A DNA stretch of 17,744 nt from SYIM01 sp044359405. Its GTDB lineage: Bacteria; Pseudomonadota; Gammaproteobacteria; Burkholderiales; Burkholderiaceae_E. Position numbers and translations under genes: made by a program. The stretch spans positions 1 to 17,744 of the forward strand of contig JBIKMC010000036.1 in NCBI GenBank assembly GCA_044359405.1, in the 5' to 3' direction. The notes below the pieces were generated by a model. It made no database searches. It worked only from the letters and a program-made list of their open reading frames with translations, and was not told where the DNA came from. Below, piece by piece: positions 12,564 to 17,744 of the stretch (position 1 is its first letter; every line of letters starts with the position of its first letter).

Positions 12564-13792
12564 GCCTGGGCCCCGTCGACCATCACTTCGGCTGCCCGCG
12601 GGCGGGTGTTGTAATTGGAACTCATGGCCATGCCATAGGCCCCCGCCGACATGACAGCCAGCAGATCGCCCTGTTCGAGGGCCAGCTCGCGGTTGTGAGC
12701 CAGCCAGTCGCCCGACTCACAGACCGGTCCGACAATATCGAAGTGATGTGATGCGGTGGCGCGTGGCACGACGGGCTGCACACCGTGCCAGGCTTCATAA
12801 AGGGCTGGGCGCATCAGGTCATTCATGGCCGCATCCACCACGGCAAAGTGTCGGCCGCTGTTTTCTTTGAGGTACTCAACGTGGGTGAGCAGCACGCCCG
12901 CATTACCCACGATGGAACGGCCGAACTCAAACATCACTTCGAAGGACGCGCCGCGCGGGTGACGATCAAGGCGGTCAAACACGGCTTGTAGCAGCGCGGC
13001 CCTTGAGGGCGGGGTTTCATCTCGATAGCAGATGCCCAGGCCGCCGCCCAGATCGAGGTGCTCAATGCAGATGCCTTGGCGGTGTAACCGGTCGACGAGC
13101 TCGAGCACCTTGTCGAGTGCCGCAGTGAAGGGTTCAAGTGTGGTGATCTGTGACCCGATATGGCAATCGATGCCGATGACCTTCAGGTGCGGCAGGCGGG
13201 CGGCCTGCTCGTAGGCTTCAGTTGCTTTGTCATGCGCGATGCCGAACTTGTTCTCGCGCAGACCGGTCGAGATGTAGGGATGGGTCTTTGCATCCACATC
13301 GGGATTGACGCGCAGCGACACGGGGGCGCGCCTGCCCAGGGAGCCCGCCACGACATTGAGCCGCTCGAGTTCGGCCAGCGACTCGACGTTGAAGCAGCGC
13401 ACACCGGCACTGAGGGCCTGGCGCATTTCTGCCTCGCTCTTGCCTACGCCGGAAAAGACGGTTCTCGCGGCAGAGCCGCCTGCCGCCAGCACGCGTGCGA
13501 GTTCACCACCGGAGACAATGTCGAAGCCCGCCCCTTCTCGAGCCAGCAGATCGATGATGGCAAGGTTGGAGTTGGCCTTGAGTGCGTAGCACACCAGCGC
13601 GCGTCGACCTTGAGTGGCCTGCGCGAACTCTTGCCAGGCCGACATAATGGCCTGGCGGGAATACACGTAGCAGGGCGTGCCGAAGTCACGGGCGATCGTG
13701 CTTAGCGCAAGGTCTTCGACATACAGTTGCCCCTGTCGGTAGCTGAATGCGGTTTGCGCAGGCTGGGCTTGGGCGGCGAGGTTGTCAGTCAT
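12458..13792 (-). CDS. lysA: Diaminopimelate decarboxylase
   Basis: PLP enzyme of fold type III that decarboxylates meso-diaminopimelate to lysine, the last step of the pathway. 444 residues, a little longer than usual (about 415-420) because of a C-terminal tail. PLP lysine Lys72 (CYALKANSN), HIGSQI (211-216), glycine loop HLDLGGGLGI (245-254), CES with Cys358, and GAYGMAMSSNYN from residue 384. The conserved EPGR motif reads EFGR here (289-292), an unusual change. The ATG at 13792 fits the family start. It converges on msrQ with a 106-bp overlap and lies 92 bp downstream of lptM, probably in one unit. Confidence 0.96.
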   Translation of the reverse strand: MTDNLAAQAQPAQTAFSYRQGQLYVEDLALSTIARDFGTPCYVYSRQAIMSAWQEFAQATQGRRALVCYALKANSNLAIIDLLAREGAGFDIVSGGELARVLAAGGSAARTVFSGVGKSEAEMRQALSAGVRCFNVESLAELERLNVVAGSLGRRAPVSLRVNPDVDAKTHPYISTGLRENKFGIAHDKATEAYEQAARLPHLKVIGIDCHIGSQITTLEPFTAALDKVLELVDRLHRQGICIEHLDLGGGLGICYRDETPPSRAALLQAVFDRLDRHPRGASFEVMFEFGRSIVGNAGVLLTHVEYLKENSGRHFAVVDAAMNDLMRPALYEAWHGVQPVVPRATASHHFDIVGPVCESGDWLAHNRELALEQGDLLAVMSAGAYGMAMSSNYNTRPRAAEVMVDGAQAYLIRERESVESLFALERLMPGSQRAASSKPPTSA

Positions 13793-13884
13793 GGACGGCT
13801 TAATCAGTGATCGTTATGGGCAGTCGGGATAATGGCTCATCAGTGCCGATTCAGGCGGCGGTCGATTGGCGTTGCGACGCTTGC

Positions 13885-14115
13885 TTATCGGCGTTGGGGT
13901 TGACTCGGGTCATCAGGGCGAATGGGGGTCGATGCGCGACCCGAGGCCGCCTCAATGTCGGCCGCTCTGGCCCTCTCAATGGCCGCCCGGCGCCGCTCTT
14001 CACGCTCGGCAAGCCGCTTGTAGTCAGCCTCAGTAGGCAAATACAGCGGGCCCTTTTGGCCGCATCCGCCCAATAGCAGCAGGGTCATGAGGCAGGTGAC
14101 TACAATCGACCGCAT
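13885..14115 (-). CDS. lptM: LPS translocon maturation lipoprotein LptM (YifL family)
   Basis: Small outer-membrane lipoprotein of 76 residues. The n-region and hydrophobic stretch MRSIVVTCLMTLLLLGGC end in a lipobox (LGGC, Cys18), followed directly by the family signature GQKGPLYLP. The rest is a charged, probably helical or disordered tail (EREERRRAAIERARA). In E. coli the homologue helps assemble LptD. The start at 14115 is chosen because it gives a compact signal; an ATG twelve codons upstream (14151) is an alternative, and neither has a convincing Shine-Dalgarno. The order lptM-lysA, divergent from cyaY, is conserved in many proteobacteria. Confidence 0.9.
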   Translation of the reverse strand: MRSIVVTCLMTLLLLGGCGQKGPLYLPTEADYKRLAEREERRRAAIERARAADIEAASGRASTPIRPDDPSQPQRR

Positions 14116-14212
14116 ACAGGAGTGGCCATAGGCCTGTTGATTCAGTGTCATGGCGCCGCTCGCAACAAGGCCTTCGTGCCGGCCGCCCCTTTGATGATCA
14201 ATCGAGCATAGC
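14116..14212. promoter_or_regulatory. Divergent intergenic region lptM / cyaY
   Basis: 97 bp that must hold promoters for both directions. I could not find boxes with correct spacing: tagcat (about 14208) for cyaY and tatgct on the other strand for lptM are weak and lack matching -35 elements. No clear dyad is seen. Confidence 0.3.
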
Positions 14213-14533
14213 ATGTCAGAAGCCGAGTTCCTTGCCCAGTTCGAAGCCGCGCTTAATTGCATTGAAGATGCCCTGGATGGCTGCGGCGTTGATGTCGAAA
14301 CCATGCGCACGGGCCCCGTGCTGCAACTGGCTTTTGACGATGGATCGAAGATCATCATCAATGCTCAGACACCGATGCGCGAGCTTTGGGTGGCAGCGCG
14401 AGCGGGGGGCTACCACTTTCGATTTGACGGCGGGCGCTGGCAGGACACTCGCGGCGCTGGCGAATTGTTTGAGCGTCTGTCAGGGTGGGTCAGCGAGCAG
14501 AGTGGCGAGGTCGTCGAGCTGCGGGTGTCCTGA
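14213..14533 (+). CDS. cyaY: Iron-sulfur cluster assembly protein CyaY (bacterial frataxin)
   Basis: 106 residues, normal length. An acidic first helix (SEAEFLAQFEAALNCIEDALD) supplies the iron-binding ridge. The beta sheet carries LQLAFDDGSKIIINAQTPMR, ELWVAARAGGYHF and WQDTRGAGELFERL, the frataxin signature. It modulates IscS and iron supply during Fe-S assembly. The ATG at 14213 is the first start and begins MSEAEF as in relatives. It stands alone on the plus strand between divergent lptM and convergent mrcA, the usual neighbourhood. Confidence 0.95.
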   Translation: MSEAEFLAQFEAALNCIEDALDGCGVDVETMRTGPVLQLAFDDGSKIIINAQTPMRELWVAARAGGYHFRFDGGRWQDTRGAGELFERLSGWVSEQSGEVVELRVS

Positions 14534-14569
14534 CTGGTCTTAGAGCGGCTGGGCTGGGCCGTCCGCAGC

Positions 14570-14589
14570 GGCCTTAATCAATCAAGGCC
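14570..14589. other. Hairpin over the mrcA stop codon
   Basis: ggcctt (14570-14575), loop aatcaatc, aaggcc (14584-14589), with an alternative longer pairing gctgggcc (14553-14560) to ggcccagc (14586-14593). It is placed between the convergent ends of cyaY and mrcA. There is no T run, so a terminator call is not secure. Confidence 0.3.
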
Positions 14590-16881
14590 CAGCTTCTCGA
14601 CGCCCTGGCCGGGGCGTACCTCTGAGTAATAAAACTCGTCGAGCAGACGCACCACGCCGGCGGGCACCGTGCGGGGCCGGTCGGCCTCTCGTGCGAGGGC
14701 CTGTCCCATGTAGGACATCCAGATGGGCAGCGCCAGTCCGCCACCCGTTTCGCGTTCGCCCAGTTTGCGGGGCTGGTCGTAACCAACCCAGACCACGGAT
14801 ACCAGTCGCGGGTTGTAGCCGGCGAACCAGGCGTCATACGCATCATTGGTGGTACCGGTTTTGCCTGCGAGATCGCCCCGTTTGAGGGCCTGAGCGCGTA
14901 CCGCCGTTCCGTTGGCGACCACGCCCTGCAAGAGGCTGTCGACCAGGAAGGCATTGCGGGCATCGATGACACGCCGATCTTCGTCACCCGCACGAGGTGG
15001 GCGGGCCTGCGCCAGAACACGACCCTGGCTGTCAGTGATGCGGCTGATCAGATAAGGATCGACCCTATAACCACCATTGGCGAAGACAGCGTAGCCGGCG
15101 GCCATCTGCCAGGGCGTGACCGAGCCGGCGCCAAGCGCCATGGTGAGATAAGGCGGATGGCGTTCGGTGTCGAAGCCGAAGCGGGACAGGTAGTCTTGTG
15201 CATACTGAGGGCCGATTGCGTCGAGCAGACGGATGGACACCATGTTTTTCGACTTGGCCATGGCCTCGCGCACGGTCATGGGCCCCTCGAACTTGCCGTC
15301 ATAGTTCTTGGGCTCCCAGAGCTGGTTGCCCGTGCGTTTCGGATCGATCTGCACCGGCGCATCATTGACCAGGGTGCTGGTCATGAAGCCGCGCTCAAGC
15401 GCCGCTGAAAAGATAAAGGGCTTGAAACTGGAACCTGGTTGCCGCCATGCTTGCGTGACGCGGTTGAATTTGTTGCGAGAGAAATCGAATCCGCCCACAA
15501 GGGCGCGAACGGCCCCGTCAGTAGACGACAGGGCCACCAGGGCCGCCTCAACCTCGGGAACCTGGGTGATTTCGTATTGACCCGCTTTGCGTTCGACGAT
15601 TCTCACCACCGCACCGCGCCGTAGCTTGCGCGTGGGACTGGCGTTATCGCGCAGGGCGGAGGCGACAAAGCGCAGGCCCTCCCCCTGAACGGTGATGGGC
15701 TCTGCACCGCGTGACACGATGACCCGATTGGGCGCAACCTGCAGCACTACCGCAGCTAGATATTCTTCAATGTCATCGGCTTCGGCAATGGCCGATTCGA
15801 TCTGTGCGTTGGCTCGCTGCGCAGTGGCCGCCAGTTCAATGAATCGCTCTGGGCCGCGGTAGCCGTAGCGGCGGTCGTACTCGATGACGCCATTTTTGAC
15901 CGCTGCGCGGGCGGCGCTCTGTTCGGCCGCGATGATTGTTGTGTGCACCACCAGACCGGCCGAGTAAGTGTCTTCGCGGTACAGATCAAAGGCGAGTTGC
16001 CGCGCCATTTCAGCCACGTACGGAGCCAGAGGCGCCAGGTCTCCGCGCGGGCGAGCCAGGCGTAAGGGCTCTTCCAGCGCCGCCTGGTACTGCGTGTCCG
16101 TGATGAAGCCGGCATCGCGCATACGTCGCAAAATGTAACGCTGTCGTTCGGTGGCCCGCTTGGGGTTGACCATGGGGTTAAAGCGCGAGGGTGCTTTGGG
16201 TAGCCCGGCCAGCATGGCCGCTTCGGCCACGGTGAGTTCGGCCAGCGGTTTGCCGAAGTAGGTCTGCGCCGCCGCGCCGAAACCGTACGCCCGCTTACCC
16301 AGAAAGATCTGGTTGATGTAAAGCTCGAGAATCTGCTCTTTGGACAGCGTTTCTTCGATCTTGAGGGCAAGCAGAATCTCAACGATCTTGCGGCTGTATG
16401 TGCGCTCGGGCGACAGGAAGAACTCGCGAGCAAGCTGCATGGTGATGGTGCTGGCGCCCTGCTCGGTACCCCGGGCCAGCATGTTGACGACCGCGGCACG
16501 GGCAACGCCAATGAGGTCGACGCCCACATGATCGAAAAAGCGGGCATCTTCGGCGGCCACCAGAGCATCCTTCATCACCTGGGGAACTTCCTGGATGGGC
16601 ACGAAGGTGCGGCGCTCTTCGCCGAACTCGCCGATCAGGACCCCATCGGCGCTCAGGATTCGAAGCGGGATACGTGGCTTGTATGTGATGAGTCCGTCGA
16701 GCGGCGGCAACCGGTCATTGATGAGCAAAACGGCCAGCCCGAGCGCGAGCACCCCACAAGCCGCTGCGACGAAAGGGGCGGCCAGCGCGATGAGCGCAAG
16801 TCTGCCCCAGCGCGGACGGCGCAGGGTGCTCTGGGCGCGATTGCGCGCAGTGCTGTCAGTAGAGGTGTGGGAGCGGCTCAT
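14578..16881 (-). CDS. mrcA: Class A penicillin-binding protein 1a (bifunctional transglycosylase/transpeptidase)
   Basis: Polymerises and crosslinks peptidoglycan. 767 residues from the ATG at 16881; an in-frame TTG at 16896 would add five. Short basic cytosolic tail, one membrane anchor (about 28-53). GT51 glycosyltransferase domain about 80-250: catalytic Glu111 in AAEDARFFDHVGVD, GASTITMQLAREFF, RKIVEILLALKIEETLSKEQILELYIN. An OB-like insert lies at about 310-440. Transpeptidase domain 445-740: catalytic Ser484 in PGSSFKPF, SKN at 544-546, KTGTTND at 674-680. The C-terminus is short. In many Burkholderiales the pilMNOPQ operon lies divergently next to mrcA; here aroK directly follows. Confidence 0.96.
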   Translation of the reverse strand: MSRSHTSTDSTARNRAQSTLRRPRWGRLALIALAAPFVAAACGVLALGLAVLLINDRLPPLDGLITYKPRIPLRILSADGVLIGEFGEERRTFVPIQEVPQVMKDALVAAEDARFFDHVGVDLIGVARAAVVNMLARGTEQGASTITMQLAREFFLSPERTYSRKIVEILLALKIEETLSKEQILELYINQIFLGKRAYGFGAAAQTYFGKPLAELTVAEAAMLAGLPKAPSRFNPMVNPKRATERQRYILRRMRDAGFITDTQYQAALEEPLRLARPRGDLAPLAPYVAEMARQLAFDLYREDTYSAGLVVHTTIIAAEQSAARAAVKNGVIEYDRRYGYRGPERFIELAATAQRANAQIESAIAEADDIEEYLAAVVLQVAPNRVIVSRGAEPITVQGEGLRFVASALRDNASPTRKLRRGAVVRIVERKAGQYEITQVPEVEAALVALSSTDGAVRALVGGFDFSRNKFNRVTQAWRQPGSSFKPFIFSAALERGFMTSTLVNDAPVQIDPKRTGNQLWEPKNYDGKFEGPMTVREAMAKSKNMVSIRLLDAIGPQYAQDYLSRFGFDTERHPPYLTMALGAGSVTPWQMAAGYAVFANGGYRVDPYLISRITDSQGRVLAQARPPRAGDEDRRVIDARNAFLVDSLLQGVVANGTAVRAQALKRGDLAGKTGTTNDAYDAWFAGYNPRLVSVVWVGYDQPRKLGERETGGGLALPIWMSYMGQALAREADRPRTVPAGVVRLLDEFYYSEVRPGQGVEKLGLD

Positions 16882-16910
16882 GTGCGCGCGGCGCAAGCCG
16901 CACTGTGAGG

Positions 16911-17546
16911 ATGAGCGATTATAAGACCGGCTTTTCTGATTTAATCCCGGCCGTGCGTAATCTCATTCTTATCGGCATGATGGGTTCAGGCAAATCGACC
17001 GTTGGTCGGCGCCTGGCGTCCTCGCTCGGGCGTACTTTCGTCGATGCTGACACCGTGCTGCAGGCCCGATGTGGCGTGCCCATCAGTACGATTTTTGAGT
17101 TGGAAGGTGAGGTGGGCTTTCGTCGACGTGAGGCCGCCCTGATTGCTGAACTGGCGCAGCCCGCCGCCAGCGTGCTGGCGACCGGCGGTGGGGCGGTGCT
17201 GTCTCCCGCAAGCCGAGCCCTTATGCACGAACTGGGTTTTGTGGTCTACCTGCAGGCGCCTGTTGCGGAGCTGTGGCAGAGGCTTAAGCGGGATCGAACC
17301 CGACCGCTGCTGCGTACCGACGACCCACGTGCCCGCATCGAAAGCCTGGTGACGCAGCGCGACCCGCTGTACCGGCAGACCGCTCACCTGGTGGTGACGA
17401 CAGGCCGGCAGCCGGTGACACAAACCGTCGCCGATATCCTGGCCAGACTACCCGACGACTTGCAGGCAGTTGCGTCTGATGCGCCGAAACCGACCAGCGA
17501 TCGCGCTGCAATCGCGGCAGAGGAAATTCCTGATGAGCGTACATGA
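16911..17546 (+). CDS. aroK: Shikimate kinase
   Basis: Phosphorylates shikimate at position 3 with ATP, in the pathway to chorismate. 211 residues from the ATG at 16911. P-loop IGMMGSGKST (21-30), shikimate-binding DAD (45-47) and Arg71 (FRRRE), ATGGGAV (90-96), lid RDRTRPLL with Arg131, and the R..DPLYRQTA motif (150-158). The last 30 residues are a non-conserved tail. The start is uncertain: ATG 16911 leaves only 29 bp to divergent mrcA and has no well-spaced Shine-Dalgarno. A GTG at 16953 would give a normal 197-residue enzyme beginning just before the first strand. aroB overlaps its end by 14 bp. Confidence 0.94.
   Translation: MSDYKTGFSDLIPAVRNLILIGMMGSGKSTVGRRLASSLGRTFVDADTVLQARCGVPISTIFELEGEVGFRRREAALIAELAQPAASVLATGGGAVLSPASRALMHELGFVVYLQAPVAELWQRLKRDRTRPLLRTDDPRARIESLVTQRDPLYRQTAHLVVTTGRQPVTQTVADILARLPDDLQAVASDAPKPTSDRAAIAAEEIPDERT
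16918..16923 (-). promoter_or_regulatory. Probable -10 box of mrcA
   Basis: On the minus strand this reads TATAAT, a perfect -10 hexamer, 37 bases upstream of the mrcA ATG. No good -35 is found at 16-18 bp. On the plus strand the same bases read TATAAG, a possible weak -10 for aroK. It lies inside the aroK reading frame if aroK starts at 16911. Confidence 0.4.
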
Positions 17547-17744
17547 GCTGAGCGTATCGCTGGCTGATCGAACCTACCCCATCCTGATTGGTCGCGGACT
17601 GCTGGCCGGTCATGAACAGCTGACCGCACGCGTGAGTGGCCGGCAAGTGGCCATTGTGAGCAATGAGCGGGTGGCCAGGTTGTATGGCGAGCGTCTGGCC
17701 GCGACGCTGGCGAGTTCGGCGAGTGCCTGCATGACGATTCTTCT
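17533..17744 (+). CDS. aroB: 3-dehydroquinate synthase, 5' part (3' end outside window)
   Basis: Converts DAHP to 3-dehydroquinate, second step of the shikimate pathway, NAD-dependent. Only the first 70 residues are visible: MSVHELSVSLADRTYPILIG then RGLLAG, and VAIVSNERVARLYGERL, which match the AroB N-terminal NAD-binding domain. The ATG at 17533 lies in a different frame from aroK and overlaps its last 14 bases; agagga about eight bases upstream is a good Shine-Dalgarno inside aroK, so the two are translationally coupled. The aroK-aroB pair is widely conserved. Confidence 0.95.
   Translation, partial: MSVHELSVSLADRTYPILIGRGLLAGHEQLTARVSGRQVAIVSNERVARLYGERLAATLASSASACMTIL

Noticed and set aside
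13160..13705. Plus-strand open frame of 181 codons opposite lysA
   Set aside because: Antisense shadow; lysA has all catalytic motifs in its own frame.
15756..16568. Minus-strand open frame of 270 codons inside mrcA
   Set aside because: Same strand, other phase of mrcA; serine/arginine/tryptophan-rich nonsense composition without motifs.
1..17744. Mobile elements, CRISPR arrays, tRNA or rRNA genes
   Set aside because: No transposase or integrase motifs, no regularly spaced repeats and no tRNA cloverleaf were found on either strand by reading.

Overview
This window looks like a chromosomal core segment of a GC-rich betaproteobacterium, most likely of the order Burkholderiales. The gene order is the main argument. 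The end of the spc operon and the whole alpha ribosomal operon (rpsE' rpmD rplO secY infA rpmJ rpsM rpsK rpsD rpoA rplQ) are followed by a NodI/NodJ-type ABC pair, cutA, hemB, ysxC, a cytochrome c4, msrPQ, lysA, lptM, cyaY, a class A penicillin-binding protein (mrcA) and aroKB. This order, and the protein signatures, match what I know of Burkholderiales. No mobile element, CRISPR array, tRNA or rRNA was seen.

Layout. Positions 1-5810 are one ribosomal/secretion/transcription superoperon on the plus strand. It is tightly packed except for a 134-bp gap in front of rpsD that holds three consecutive RNA hairpins. Positions 5932-8101 (+) carry an ABC-2 type exporter pair and cutA. hemB (8185-9210) and ysxC (9347-10012) are on the minus strand. 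Between and partly inside them, on the plus strand, is a well-formed small RNA candidate (about 9274-9383): promoter-like boxes, a perfect dyad over the -10, four stem-loops, an anti-Shine-Dalgarno-like loop, and a 10-bp terminator stem followed by eight T. Cytochrome c4 (+) diverges from ysxC and ends in a strong terminator. msrP-msrQ (+) converge on and overlap lysA (-) by 106 bp. lptM (-) and cyaY (+) diverge, mrcA (-) converges on cyaY, and mrcA diverges from aroK-aroB (+). aroB runs off the right edge.

How the genes work together. The left half makes ribosomes, the Sec translocon and RNA polymerase alpha. The right half is envelope and core metabolism: haem synthesis (HemB), a haem-bearing electron carrier (cytochrome c4), a periplasmic methionine-sulfoxide repair pair (MsrPQ), lysine/diaminopimelate supply (LysA) for protein, peptidoglycan synthesis (PBP1a), LPS transport assembly (LptM), iron/Fe-S handling (CyaY) and the shikimate pathway (AroKB). 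Compared with the usual Burkholderiales order, as I recall it, dsbD, resB/ccsA and pilMNOPQ are absent from the positions where I would expect them.

The most interesting items are the small RNA candidate with its operator-like dyad, and the structured leader of rpsD, which may be an S4 autoregulatory element. Both rest on reading secondary structure by eye and need comparative checks.
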